Source: G965222505 sp965222505
Lineage (GTDB): Bacteria > Bacteroidota > Rhodothermia > Rhodothermales > DATKEJ01
Assembly (NCBI GenBank): GCA_965222505.1
Contig: OZ244956.1
Span: 434,001-498,000 of the forward strand
Direction: 5' to 3'
DNA length: 64,000 nt
Of this stretch, positions 1 through 8,299 are shown piece by piece. Both the position numbers and the translations under genes were made by a program. Each line of letters opens with the position of its first letter. Position 1 is the stretch's first letter. Below the pieces are notes generated by a model, which worked only from the letters and a program-made list of their open reading frames with translations, ran no database searches and was not told where the DNA came from.

Positions 1-886
1 CCGGACTGGATTCTGTAAACCGGCGGTAGTATACAATGGCTTCCTTGCTCTGGCGGAGTTGATTATAGGATTCGGCCAGCAGAAAGGTAGCGCGTTCACG
101 GGATTCGTCGTCGAGTTGGTTGAGCCGACGGTCGACTTCCGAGATAACCCGCTCGTAGTTCCCCATTTCATAATACGCCTCAGCCAGGGCCAACCCGATA
201 TGTTGCACTGTGCTGGAACGCGGGTACCGGGCATCGAGTGATTCAAAGGCCTGCGCAGCTTCTGCATATTGCCTTTGTTCCGCATAGGCATGGGCAATGG
301 CATACAGCGCAATCGGGGCCGTCTCGGTATCAGGATAGGATTGGGCGGCCCGATTGAAATACCCGATCCCCTTTTCGAATTGTCCTAACTGAAGGGAGGC
401 CCGGCCCATCCAATAGAGGGATTTGGCGGCCAACCCGGCCTCCGGTTCATCGGCCAGGACTTCATTCAGGGTTTCGACGGCGCGGACGTAGTCCTGCGTA
501 TGATAGAAATATTGTCCGAGGGCCAGCCGAGCCTGTGCGGCCAAGGGGTGTAGTGGATAGGTTCTCTGGAATTCCGTATACCGCTCGGTGGCTTGATCGG
601 CATGTCCATCTCCCAAAATGGACTCCGCCTCAAAGTACATGGCTTCCGGTGCATTGGGATGGTTGGGATGCCGGGTCCGAAAGTCGGCAAATTGTTGCGC
701 GGCTTGTGCAAAAAAGCCATTCTGGTACAGGGTATAAGCCGCATCATAGACTTCTTCAGGGGTAGGCATCAGATGTTGCCCCTGTGCCGGGCCTATACTG
801 AATACAAGAATCCCCAATACCAGCATCCAACGTGCGCCGAGGTGGGCCGGCACCCGCCGTGCTTGTTTTCTAAATTCGATTGGCAT
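1..886 (-). CDS. Tetratricopeptide-repeat exported protein, partial
   Basis: An open frame runs from an ATG at 886 to the left edge (295 codons, no stop), so the C-terminus lies outside the window. The N-terminus is basic and then hydrophobic (WMLVLGILVFSIGPAQGQ), a signal peptide with likely cleavage after AQG. The rest is tandem helical repeats of about 34-37 residues with TPR-like spacing (for example AAQQFADFRTRHPNHPNAPE, GQYFYHTQDYVRAVETL, ALYAIAHAYAEQRQYAEAAQ), resembling BamD/YbgF-type periplasmic TPR proteins. The role is probably protein-protein scaffolding in the periplasm; no specific function can be given. It stands alone and faces away from the next gene. Confidence 0.8.
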   Translation of the reverse strand, partial: MPIEFRKQARRVPAHLGARWMLVLGILVFSIGPAQGQHLMPTPEEVYDAAYTLYQNGFFAQAAQQFADFRTRHPNHPNAPEAMYFEAESILGDGHADQATERYTEFQRTYPLHPLAAQARLALGQYFYHTQDYVRAVETLNEVLADEPEAGLAAKSLYWMGRASLQLGQFEKGIGYFNRAAQSYPDTETAPIALYAIAHAYAEQRQYAEAAQAFESLDARYPRSSTVQHIGLALAEAYYEMGNYERVISEVDRRLNQLDDESRERATFLLAESYNQLRQSKEAIVYYRRFTESSP

Positions 887-1182
887 AGTTTTCAGCACTC
901 CATGGTCGGCCTATAGCCGTATTTCCCAAACGTGTGCGCATCCACTTGGTTTCAAGGTTTGGCATGCTCGCCAATACCCCTTGAGGGCCTTCTCTCCTAA
1001 GCTTACCACTGTAACGATTGGGTGTTGGCATTCGTATGAACCTCCGCTCAAACCAAACGTATAGTAGGGTATAGCTGCGGAACATCAACCCGATCTTGTC
1101 CTCGCGTGCGCATTATAACCGGGTGCATCCGCGTGTTGCCGTAGTGTGCGCCTTTCACGAATGAATATAACGCATCAAAGTC
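887..1182. other. Divergent intergenic region
   Basis: About 300 bases separate the leftward TPR gene from the rightward DUF883-like gene. Short frames in it have no homology-like composition. I see no clear promoter, hairpin or RNA gene; both divergent promoters must lie here. Confidence 0.4.
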
Positions 1183-1536
1183 ATGGCAAAAAAATCCACA
1201 ACCAACACATCGGCCTCGCTGCCGGACGTCCCCCTCGCTTCAGAAGCCGCCGCAGACTCGCGCTCTAATGTAGAGGCTACGGTAGAAAAAATACAAGCTG
1301 CAACGAATAAGCTTGCTCAAGAAGTTGAGAAGTTTGTCAGCGATGGTGCCGATAAGATCCAACGCGTCACCAAAGATTACGCCCATAAACTGGACAATCA
1401 TGCGGGTCAAGTGACCGAACAAGCCAAGCGCGCCTACTCCGAAAGCGAGACCCTGATTCGAAAGAATCCAGTACCGTCCGTGCTTGGTGCTTTCGCCGTT
1501 GGGGTTATCCTGGGCGTTCTGCTCGGCCGAGACTGA
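1183..1536 (+). CDS. DUF883/ElaB-like membrane-anchored small protein
   Basis: 117 residues. The first two thirds are hydrophilic, rich in Ala, Glu and Lys and predicted helical/coiled coil (residues about 28-88). The C-terminus is a proline-containing junction followed by a glycine-zipper membrane helix and a short basic-acidic tail (NPVPSVLGAFAVGVILGVLL then GRD), the arrangement seen in the ElaB/YqjD/DUF883 family. Known relatives are inner-membrane anchored and some bind ribosomes in stationary phase; that role is only inferred here. It is a single gene convergent with the next one, and its stop is followed within 3 bases by an inverted repeat. Confidence 0.65.
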   Translation: MAKKSTTNTSASLPDVPLASEAAADSRSNVEATVEKIQAATNKLAQEVEKFVSDGADKIQRVTKDYAHKLDNHAGQVTEQAKRAYSESETLIRKNPVPSVLGAFAVGVILGVLLGRD

Positions 1537-1539
1537 AAC

Positions 1540-1587
1540 ATTGGTGATTGGAAGAAAATCAATAATGAACAATTACCAATCACCAAT
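1540..1587. repeat. Heptad inverted repeat between convergent genes
   Basis: A perfect 12-bp inverted repeat: ATTGGTGATTGG at 1540-1551 and its complement at 1576-1587, 24 bases apart. The arm is one and two-thirds copies of the heptamer ATTGGTG. It lies exactly between the stop codons of two convergent genes and overlaps the stop of the leftward one. It could act as a bidirectional terminator, but lacks a U-tract; the heptad design recurs elsewhere in the window. Confidence 0.7.
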
Positions 1588-2075
1588 CATATCCGCATCA
1601 ACCGGGGCATGAGGAGGACGAAGCCGAAGGCCACGATGGCAAGGGCGAAGAAGAACCAGCCGAACCATTGATCGTAGGCCAACAGGTCCAGCATGCCCAG
1701 CATGTTCCACCAGTCGTGTTGGTTTACGTCGTTGCCCAAAAGTGGCAGAGCGCGGTCTCGCGCATCGGCGGCGTACACGCTGATGTTGATGGCATTGTGA
1801 CCCCACCAGAAGCCCATCAGTTGTGCTCCGGGGAGGTAGTCGTTCCGCATGAAATTCCACGTCAGCAACCCCGGCAGGATGAGTTGCAGGAGTGTCCCCC
1901 CGGCATAGGTCAAAAACCGCCCAAAGGGTCGAAAAAAGAAATGCCCGGCCTCATGAATGATCAAATCCGCCCAATCCAAAAAGGTATAGGTCTTGGGATT
2001 GAGCAACACAAACGCCATTACCGGCAACAGCAGAGCCGACCAGACCCACGGTTTTATCACCTCCCATTTGCCCAT
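1587..2075 (-). CDS. Membrane protein with HEAGH zinc-peptidase-like motif
   Basis: 162 residues from the ATG at 2075, chosen because AGGAGG sits 6 bases upstream; a longer frame to 2123 would overlap the preceding gene. There are about four hydrophobic helices. The key motif is HEAGH (IIHEAGHFFFRPFGRF), the zinc-binding signature of membrane-embedded M50 (site-2 type) proteases, but the protein is short and the second metal ligand motif (NPDG-like) is not seen; NAINISVY and DARD follow instead. It may be a degenerate or non-canonical member. It follows the DUF1648 gene by 8 bases and is probably co-transcribed with it. Confidence 0.65.
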   Translation of the reverse strand: MGKWEVIKPWVWSALLLPVMAFVLLNPKTYTFLDWADLIIHEAGHFFFRPFGRFLTYAGGTLLQLILPGLLTWNFMRNDYLPGAQLMGFWWGHNAINISVYAADARDRALPLLGNDVNQHDWWNMLGMLDLLAYDQWFGWFFFALAIVAFGFVLLMPRLMRI

Positions 2076-2083
2076 GGTGCCTC

Positions 2084-2575
2084 CTATGCGTTGGGTGTTC
2101 GAAAAAAGTAGCGAACCAGCCACCCCACCGTTCCCAACATACCAACCATATAGACGGCAAAAACTACCAGAAAGGCGCTGGAGAGACGCGGTGGATCGGT
2201 CAGGTTTGCATCAATCACCATTTGCAGGACAATCACGGAAAACGCAAGGGTCCCCACACCAATCCAGCCGAACGTTTTTCCTAAAAAGGAAATGGACTGT
2301 GCTTTACGCTCAGGGGCAAACCAGTAATCACGGTTCGGAATGTTGATGAGGGAAGCGGGCAATTTGAGCATCAGGGCCTTGAGCCCCATGAAGAGCAGGA
2401 CGATCATGCCCAGAATGCCCAAAGAGAACACAAAAAAGCCGCGTTTGGGAGTCCACGCCTGTGCCTCCCCGGAGCCGGCAAAGTTGGACGCTACATATTC
2501 CGGTAACTGAGGATAATAATACGCCACCTGCAGACAAGCCAACAAAAAGAGCAGTAGCATCAAAGCTCGTATCAT
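2084..2575 (-). CDS. DUF1648-domain membrane protein
   Basis: 163 residues. An N-terminal membrane helix (residues 1-18) is followed by LPEYVASNFAGSGEAQAW and TPK, the short extracytoplasmic signature of DUF1648, then three further helices (about 47-67, 98-121, 137-155). A good ribosome site (AGGAGAAGG) precedes the ATG. In Bacillus SdpI/YhaN-type proteins this domain sits in immunity or signal-sensing membrane proteins; no partner toxin is visible here, so function is unknown. It is followed after 8 bases by the HEAGH protein and preceded by the FGE-like gene 9 bases upstream, forming a small leftward cluster. Confidence 0.7.
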   Translation of the reverse strand: MIRALMLLLFLLACLQVAYYYPQLPEYVASNFAGSGEAQAWTPKRGFFVFSLGILGMIVLLFMGLKALMLKLPASLINIPNRDYWFAPERKAQSISFLGKTFGWIGVGTLAFSVIVLQMVIDANLTDPPRLSSAFLVVFAVYMVGMLGTVGWLVRYFFRTPNA

Positions 2576-2584
2576 GTCCTTCTC

Positions 2585-3049
2585 CTATTCGTCTGCTGAA
2601 CGGGCAGCCCTGAATCCATACGCTACACTCGGCATCGCCCCGGACCATGCGCCAAAACGACGATACGCCACCGGGCTGTAGGGATTAAACTCGTGTACAC
2701 GCATGCCTTGCTGATAATACCCTCCACCCCGATACCCATGCCCCTCGGCCCCGGCATAGGTATGTGGCCAATCCGCATTGGTGGCCCGCCCGTATTGCCC
2801 CAGGGTGCCATCCCCGTGGCTCCCTTCAAACGCCCGGCCTTCAGCACGCCCTATGGAAATCACTCTTTCCCAAACGCTACCCGCCAGATCCATCAGGGCA
2901 TACATCGGTTGCCCGGTCTCCGAGGGATGGATCAACTGGACATTTTGTACCGCTACCCCCTCACCCCTTGTCAGGCCGGCATGGGCCATACCCAACAATA
3001 AAACCATGCACAGAAACATCTTCATGCGTAAACAAGGCATCATTTCCAT
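2585..3049 (-). CDS. Short FGE-sulfatase-like (SUMF1) domain protein, C-terminal half only
   Basis: 154 residues with a signal peptide (MKMFLCMVLLLGMAHAG) and then only the C-terminal half of a formylglycine-generating-enzyme fold: MDLAGSVWERV, GYRGGGYYQ, NPYSPVAYRRFGAW and the family-typical YGFRAAR end. Full members are usually 250 residues or more, so the N-terminal half of the fold is missing. No Cys pair of the catalytic FGE type is seen, so it is probably non-enzymatic, as many bacterial FGE-like proteins are. It starts 5 bases after the stop of the TIM-barrel gene and may be a surviving fragment of a larger gene. Confidence 0.65.
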   Translation of the reverse strand: MEMMPCLRMKMFLCMVLLLGMAHAGLTRGEGVAVQNVQLIHPSETGQPMYALMDLAGSVWERVISIGRAEGRAFEGSHGDGTLGQYGRATNADWPHTYAGAEGHGYRGGGYYQQGMRVHEFNPYSPVAYRRFGAWSGAMPSVAYGFRAARSADE

Positions 3050-3054
3050 CTTCG

Positions 3055-4086
3055 TCAGGGGTCCGGTTTAGGGAAATATTCCATCATGGTACGGTGAAAT
3101 GCCGTGTAAGTGTCATTATAGAAATCTGGAATGGGCGCACCGACGTTGGCAAAGAGGGTACATTTCCAGCGAACGGCTACATCAAAAATGTCCTCCAGCG
3201 ACTGGGTAACCTGCGAAACCTTATCTGGATCACCGGACTGATGATACCAGTCGGCCATATTCCCGCCGCAGACCTCAAAAAAGACCATGCCGTGATCGAT
3301 GGCTTTTTGAAGAGCTGGAATGGTGTGCAATTTCTGCTCATATTGCCGCATATGATAGCTGGATCCAAAACAGTCTTGCCGAATGCCATAGATCCCCTTA
3401 GCCAGCCCATAAGCCACGATTTCTGTTTCCATATCAACCAGCTGAAGCAACAATTTCTCGGCCCCAAATGCTTCGATGTGATAGTCGATGTACAGTTTCT
3501 GACTAGCCTGCGTCGGCATAAAGTCAGCATTTACAAACCCTACTGTGGTGTGCCACTCCCCGACCCATCCGACGGCCCCGACATCAGCAAAAAGGAAAGC
3601 GGGGTGGTCACGAATGGCTTCACCCAAAGCCAGCAGCAGGTTTCGGGTGGCCGTCTGGACTACCGGATGATCCCAGTCCGGGGCATACCCTGTGCGTCCA
3701 TCGGAACTGGTGGCTGTTTTGAAGGGAATCCAGGACGGAAAGAACTGAATATCTTCCGATGAATCCGGACCAATAAACGGATGGGCCGTCACGATCCGAA
3801 TGCCAACTTTCACACCCAGTGCCTGGGCCTCATCCAAAACCGCCAGGAAAGAAGAGAAGTCGTAGACCCCCTCCTGCGGTTCCAGTTTAGGCCAGAGGAA
3901 GGCCTTCCCGTTTTCGCGCCAGTCGCCCCGGTAATAAACCACAGAGACAGGGAGGTGGTTCAGGCTGGTGACCGTCCGGTTGTAGGCCACCAGGCCCGCG
4001 TTTTCGATGCGTAGCGACTCATCTACCTGGGCGTAAGAACTTGTACACATCAGGATGCAAATTCCTAAGCCCTTCAGCCAACTCAT
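3055..4086 (-). CDS. Secreted TIM-barrel glycoside hydrolase-like protein (DUF4832/GH42-like)
   Basis: 343 residues from ATG 4086; an in-frame TTG 18 bases upstream is less likely. A signal peptide (LKGLGICILMCTSSYAQ) leads into a beta/alpha-barrel start: SVVYYRGDWRENGKAF, then WPKLEPQEGVYDFSSF and ALGVKVGIRIVTAHP, which match the substrate-barrel opening of GH42/GH5-like and DUF4832 proteins. GAVGWVGEWHT is the typical second conserved block, with the Glu as a possible acid/base. Substrate cannot be told. It lies downstream of the transporter gene, separated by a heptad repeat array, and upstream of the FGE-like gene. Confidence 0.6.
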   Translation of the reverse strand: MSWLKGLGICILMCTSSYAQVDESLRIENAGLVAYNRTVTSLNHLPVSVVYYRGDWRENGKAFLWPKLEPQEGVYDFSSFLAVLDEAQALGVKVGIRIVTAHPFIGPDSSEDIQFFPSWIPFKTATSSDGRTGYAPDWDHPVVQTATRNLLLALGEAIRDHPAFLFADVGAVGWVGEWHTTVGFVNADFMPTQASQKLYIDYHIEAFGAEKLLLQLVDMETEIVAYGLAKGIYGIRQDCFGSSYHMRQYEQKLHTIPALQKAIDHGMVFFEVCGGNMADWYHQSGDPDKVSQVTQSLEDIFDVAVRWKCTLFANVGAPIPDFYNDTYTAFHRTMMEYFPKPDP

Positions 4087-4099
4087 ATCTTTGATAATG

Positions 4100-4184
4100 G
4101 TCAATTGTCAATAGTCGATTGTCAATGGTCGATGAGAAGATAAATTGGCAATTGACAATTGACAATTGACAATTGACCATCGAC
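4100..4184. repeat. Heptad array with inverted arms (GTCRATN)
   Basis: Five contiguous heptamers of the form GTCRATN occupy 4100-4134. After a 15-base centre, five heptamers on the complementary pattern follow: AATTGAC four times at 4150-4177 and CATCGAC at 4178-4184. Every unit is in 7-base phase and the outer degenerate units are themselves complementary (GTCGATG against CATCGAC). The array fills the gap between the transporter stop (4187) and the next gene start (4086). Confidence 0.85.
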
Positions 4185-4186
4185 AA

Positions 4187-5680
4187 TTATCCCAGTGTCC
4201 GCCTCGCCAGGGTCTTATTAAACAGGATCAGCATAAGCATGACCACACCCCACTGGACGAGACAGGTCATGACGCTGAACGGATCGAACGGATCAAACCA
4301 GCGGTCCGGGGCATAATCTGTGGCCGAGAGCCACATCCACCAGATGAGCAGAATGATGGCCTGTACCGGCACCAGAAAGGCGATGATGGTACGCCAGGCC
4401 CCGCCGAGTTTCCAGTCCCCTATGGCCCCTTCCGTAATCTCGATACTGAAGTTTTTCACGCCGTATCGGATCACGGCAAAAGCAACAAACGCGCCGGAGA
4501 TCATCAGGGCCACACCCCATACAAAATCCTGGTTGGCAAAGAAATCTAGGTAAATGGCCGACGGAATCCCCAGGAGGAATCCGCCACCGGCAACGCCCAG
4601 AAGGGCATTTCTCCGTGAGACCCCGGCATCTACAAAAGCACGTGTAGCAAGCTCGATCATGGAAATCAATGAGCTCAGTGCGGCAAACGTAAGGCCCAGG
4701 AAAAACAGTACTGCCAGTATCTTGCCAAGTGGCATTTTTGCAAACAAGACGGGCATCCAGATAAACGTCAAGCCGGTTGAGGCGGGGCCGCTGGTCTTCA
4801 TCACCTCCAGGATCTCGCCCCGTTGCATCTCGGCCCCAAGCACGGCAAATACGGTCCCGAACACCATGAGCGCGGCCAGCAGCGAAACGGTATTGTTGCC
4901 GAGACCCGTGATGAAGGCGTTTTTGACCACCCCGTCCTGCGTCCGCATGTAGGCGGCATAGGTCAGGATGAGGCCCCAGCCTGCACCGGTGTCCCACGCA
5001 TTTTGCGTGAGGGCTTCAAGCCAGAGGTTCGGCGTAGCAAGCTGGCTCCACTGGGGAGTAAACAGGTAGGACACGCCTTCCCAGGCTCCGGGTAGCGAAA
5101 GGGCGCGCCCCACGGATACCAAGACAATAATCAACAAGGTCGGCACCAGGATCTTGTTGGCCTTCTCAATGGAACCAATCCCCCGGAAACAGACCAGCCC
5201 CCCCACACCCATAGCAAGGGCGTGGAACGCCAACGGCCAACTCGAACCCTGAAAGGAATCCCAGGTCTGCATCGCGGTGGCCTGATCCAGTGGCAAAGCC
5301 TGCCCTGCCGTGCTGAGTAAATAGAATACACACCACCCGGCGACGACCGAATAGTAAAACATGATGGCCGTTGCCACGAATCCAACAAACCCACCCATCC
5401 ATGAAAACTTGCGCCCGGCAATCGTCCCAAAAGCTCCAACGACCCCCTTTCTGGACTTCCGCCCCATGCCATATTCGGCAATAATCAGGGGGATGCTCCA
5501 GAGAAAGAGAAAGAAAATCCATGCAATCAGAAACGCTCCGGCCCCGTCTTCTCCCCCGGTCTTGGCTGCAATACGGGGGAAACGCCAGATGTTGCCCGTC
5601 CCGACAGCGATGCCGAGGACGCTCAGGATGAGACCCCAGCGGGAGGTAAAGCGTTGGGGGCTTCCGGGTTGATCAGCCAT
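4187..5680 (-). CDS. Neurotransmitter:sodium symporter family transporter
   Basis: 497 residues with about 12 membrane helices. The N-terminal signature SVLGIAVGTGNIWRFPRIA is the helix 1 substrate and sodium-site motif of LeuT/SNF transporters, and NAWDTGAGWGLILTYAAY is the helix 6 region. Family members use the sodium gradient to import amino acids or related amines across the inner membrane. The exact substrate is not readable. The gene is single, with heptad repeat arrays on both sides, so it is probably transcribed alone. Start ATG 5680 is preceded at 5 bases or more by the repeat array, with no strong ribosome site. Confidence 0.9.
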   Translation of the reverse strand: MADQPGSPQRFTSRWGLILSVLGIAVGTGNIWRFPRIAAKTGGEDGAGAFLIAWIFFLFLWSIPLIIAEYGMGRKSRKGVVGAFGTIAGRKFSWMGGFVGFVATAIMFYYSVVAGWCVFYLLSTAGQALPLDQATAMQTWDSFQGSSWPLAFHALAMGVGGLVCFRGIGSIEKANKILVPTLLIIVLVSVGRALSLPGAWEGVSYLFTPQWSQLATPNLWLEALTQNAWDTGAGWGLILTYAAYMRTQDGVVKNAFITGLGNNTVSLLAALMVFGTVFAVLGAEMQRGEILEVMKTSGPASTGLTFIWMPVLFAKMPLGKILAVLFFLGLTFAALSSLISMIELATRAFVDAGVSRRNALLGVAGGGFLLGIPSAIYLDFFANQDFVWGVALMISGAFVAFAVIRYGVKNFSIEITEGAIGDWKLGGAWRTIIAFLVPVQAIILLIWWMWLSATDYAPDRWFDPFDPFSVMTCLVQWGVVMLMLILFNKTLARRTLG

Positions 5681-5683
5681 GCT

Positions 5684-5751
5684 ATTGGTGATTGGTGATT
5701 GGTGATTTTTGATTTTTCATTGTGCTAAATAACCAATAATCAATCACCACA
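5684..5751. repeat. Heptad array with inverted arms (ATTGGTG)
   Basis: ATTGGTG occurs three times in tandem at 5684-5704, followed by degenerate in-phase units ATTTTTG and ATTTTTC to 5718. The complementary arm (AACCAAT, AATCAAT, CACCACA) lies in phase at 5731-5751. It is directly upstream of the transporter start codon and uses the same heptamer as the repeat at 1540-1587. Confidence 0.8.
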
Positions 5752-5781
5752 CGAGGCGTAAGCCGACTGTACGAAGTAAAT
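5745..5781. repeat. Dispersed 37-bp repeat, copy 1
   Basis: The segment from CACCACACGAGGCGTA to GACTGTACGAAGTAAAT is repeated at 32209-32244 with one deletion and one substitution. Both copies lie next to heptad-type sequence just outside genes. Copy 2 is between an insertion sequence and the PKD/DUF1593 gene. It is non-coding here; origin unknown. Confidence 0.75.
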
Positions 5782-5797
5782 GCAAAATAACCAATAA

Positions 5798-8296
5798 TCA
5801 TGGAACGAGCGTTTCTGTGCGGCTCACAAATTCCGGGTGCAGATCCGCCGGGGTATTGGGTTTGCGCAGGTTAAAATACTGGAAGTTCAGATAGGTCTCA
5901 ATATGCGCATCGTAGTATGGGCTGGCCGGGTTTCCACTCTGGCCCCCCGGATAGACCCCGTAGGCCACCGGAGGTTGCTGTGAGAAATCCATGACCACGC
6001 GCCAACTGGCACTAAATGTGGTGGGGCGGCTGTTGGCAGGCGACAAGGTACTGGCAAAACCGGGATAGGCATACGGCCCCCGCCACAGTGAACGCAGGCT
6101 GGCATTGCGCGTCAGGTGCCGGAAAACGACTTTGTGGTTGTCTCCCCATTTCCACTGGTCTGGGTCCCATCCGTATTTGGCTTCCAGGCTATCAGCGGTT
6201 TGGGCCAGGGCCATCGCCAGCACGTCACCCGCAGTTTCACGCCGGAGCTTGGTCTCCTGTACATCCAACCACACCGACGTCGGCTCCTGGGTAAGCAGGT
6301 AATAGAGCTGAGGTTGCCGGGGCTTGCGAGTTCCCTCATCTTCAAACTCGTCCCAGGTCACGGCTTCCAGTACATGCAGGAACTCGTCCAGAATTAAAGG
6401 TTCAAACCGGTCCAGATCAGCATCGCCATTCCAGTCACGCAACATGCGGCGGAGGGTGTCGCTTCGGCCCGTGAGCCGGAGCGTATCGAGCAGCGGAATA
6501 AACAGATCATGCTGGACGGTGTGGACGTCGGACTGGTACCGTTTCAGGTCGTCTACGGTGTGCGCCGGTTTGGATTCCAGCAAGGTATTGATGCGGAGGG
6601 ATCGGTAGGACCGGTTCCAGTCGTGCCGCAGATAATAGCGGTACCGTGGCCCTATCTGCTGCTGGTTGGCCGAGGCCAAAAACTGCTGGCGCGGGTTTTG
6701 GGCAAAGGGCAATTCATCAAAGGGGATGTATCCAGTCCATTCGAAGGCATCTGTGGACCCATCCAGCAAACCCTTGCCATGCCCCCCTTTCCGAATGGGG
6801 ATGTGGCCGGTGGTCCGGATGGCAATGTTGCCGTTTACATCGGCATAGATGATGTTTTGCGGCGTGGTATGCCAGTTCTGAATGGCATTCTGGAACTCGT
6901 CGATGTTTTGGGCCTGGTTCATCCCCCAGAGGGCTTCCAGGTTGTGATGGGTTTTGTGGGCGATCCACTGAATGGCCAGTGCCCCTTCTTCCCCAACCTG
7001 TACCGGCCCCCAATGCGCATACCGCAGGGTATCCACGACGGGATCTTCCCCTTTGATATAGATGGTATCCGGTACCATATCCATGCCACGCCATCCCCCG
7101 TTGTAGCGGTATTGGGTACCGGTTTCATCGAGTTGGAGGGCGTAATGATCGATCAGGTCGATGCCGGAATTGGTAAAGCCCCAGCCAACGTGATCGTTAA
7201 AGGCGGCCACTGGCAGCGGACTCCCCGGGATGGTTACGCCATAGACATTCATGTTCGGCGTAATGAGGTGAACTTCATACCAGATGGCCGGCAGGTTCAG
7301 GCTCAGGTGCATGTCATTGGCCAGGATGGGTGCGCCTGTGGCTGAGCGGCTCCGGTTGACGGCCCAGTTATTGGATCCCTTACCTTCGATGTAGCCCTCC
7401 ATCAGCGTCCCTGCCATCTTATCCTGAAAGGCTTTGCGCTCGGCCAGCAGGTCCATGGCCTCCTGGAAATAGCCCAACTGGAATAGATTTCGGTACATGG
7501 GCACCGCCTCCAGTTCCGGCAAATATGGCGAGCGGACATCGGAGTTAGGAATGACAGGCTGATAGATCCGGCTGAACTGGGGGAAAAGTTTTTCGTACTC
7601 GACGTTATTCATATTGGCCTGCAACTTGGCATACCCGGCATCATCCGAATAGTACGTCAGGTCGTAGGCCATGAGTTGTAGAATCCGTGCCGATTGCAGC
7701 GGACTGAACCGATCCGGTTCATATCCGAGCAGCTTCATCTCGAAGGGCAGGTCTTCGGGCCGCATGCGGTCGAGGTAAGCATTGACCCCCTGGGCATACC
7801 AGACGTAGGCCTCCCATTCACGGGAGGCTTCGGCGCTCAGGGTATCCACCAGGCGTTTGGCTCCCCAGTCCATCCCGGTAGAACGCAGAAAGCGATCCCG
7901 TCCAAGGGCCTCAGGCCCAAACGCTTCCGAGAGCCGACCAGAAGCCACACGGGGCAGGAAATCGAGTTGAAAGAGCCGATCCTGCGCCATCACGTAGCCA
8001 AGGGCCATGATGGCATCCTGATCGGTTTCGGCAAAGATGTGGGGGACACTCCGTTCGTCACGCAGGATGCGGACCGGTTGCAGCAATCCCTCAAGGTTTA
8101 AGGAGTCGGAGGAAAGATGGGCCTGTCCGACATTCAGGATTCCCTCGGTGGGATCGAGGAGCCGACCTATGGGTGGGACGTCTTGACCGGCGAAGTAATT
8201 GACCAGGGTGTTGGAGCGCCCCAGGAGGAAGAGCATACCAAAAGTGAGCAGTCCGAGAAGAATGAGCAGCGCCAGGCGCCGCACAGTTGGTCGCAT
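5798..8296 (-). CDS. Penicillin acylase family N-terminal nucleophile amidohydrolase
   Basis: 832 residues. An N-terminal hydrophobic stretch (9-26) is a signal or anchor. The alpha-subunit region includes ILRDERSVPHIFAETDQDA and YVMAQDRLFQLD, hallmarks of the family. Autocleavage would occur at Gly307-Ser308 in EGKGSNNWAV, making Ser308 the N-terminal nucleophile of the beta-subunit; ANDMHLSLNLPAIWYE is the conserved block after it. Members hydrolyse amides, including beta-lactam side chains and acyl-homoserine lactones, in the periplasm; the natural substrate is unknown. It starts 3 bases after the ParA stop, so the two are probably co-transcribed. Confidence 0.92.
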   Translation of the reverse strand: MRPTVRRLALLILLGLLTFGMLFLLGRSNTLVNYFAGQDVPPIGRLLDPTEGILNVGQAHLSSDSLNLEGLLQPVRILRDERSVPHIFAETDQDAIMALGYVMAQDRLFQLDFLPRVASGRLSEAFGPEALGRDRFLRSTGMDWGAKRLVDTLSAEASREWEAYVWYAQGVNAYLDRMRPEDLPFEMKLLGYEPDRFSPLQSARILQLMAYDLTYYSDDAGYAKLQANMNNVEYEKLFPQFSRIYQPVIPNSDVRSPYLPELEAVPMYRNLFQLGYFQEAMDLLAERKAFQDKMAGTLMEGYIEGKGSNNWAVNRSRSATGAPILANDMHLSLNLPAIWYEVHLITPNMNVYGVTIPGSPLPVAAFNDHVGWGFTNSGIDLIDHYALQLDETGTQYRYNGGWRGMDMVPDTIYIKGEDPVVDTLRYAHWGPVQVGEEGALAIQWIAHKTHHNLEALWGMNQAQNIDEFQNAIQNWHTTPQNIIYADVNGNIAIRTTGHIPIRKGGHGKGLLDGSTDAFEWTGYIPFDELPFAQNPRQQFLASANQQQIGPRYRYYLRHDWNRSYRSLRINTLLESKPAHTVDDLKRYQSDVHTVQHDLFIPLLDTLRLTGRSDTLRRMLRDWNGDADLDRFEPLILDEFLHVLEAVTWDEFEDEGTRKPRQPQLYYLLTQEPTSVWLDVQETKLRRETAGDVLAMALAQTADSLEAKYGWDPDQWKWGDNHKVVFRHLTRNASLRSLWRGPYAYPGFASTLSPANSRPTTFSASWRVVMDFSQQPPVAYGVYPGGQSGNPASPYYDAHIETYLNFQYFNLRKPNTPADLHPEFVSRTETLVP

Positions 8297-8299
8297 GTA

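Noticed and set aside
2084..2575. SdpI-type immunity protein with a toxin partner
   Set aside because: Only DUF1648 is present; no SdpI domain or small toxin gene is adjacent.
2764..3762. 332-codon open frame on the plus strand
   Set aside because: It lies antisense to the FGE-like and TIM-barrel genes, has no family-like segments and high Pro/Gly/His content typical of shadow frames.
4100..4184. CRISPR array
   Set aside because: Units are 7 bases long with no spacers and no cas gene is present.
6509..7345. 278-codon open frame on the plus strand
   Set aside because: Antisense to the penicillin acylase gene and without recognisable motifs.
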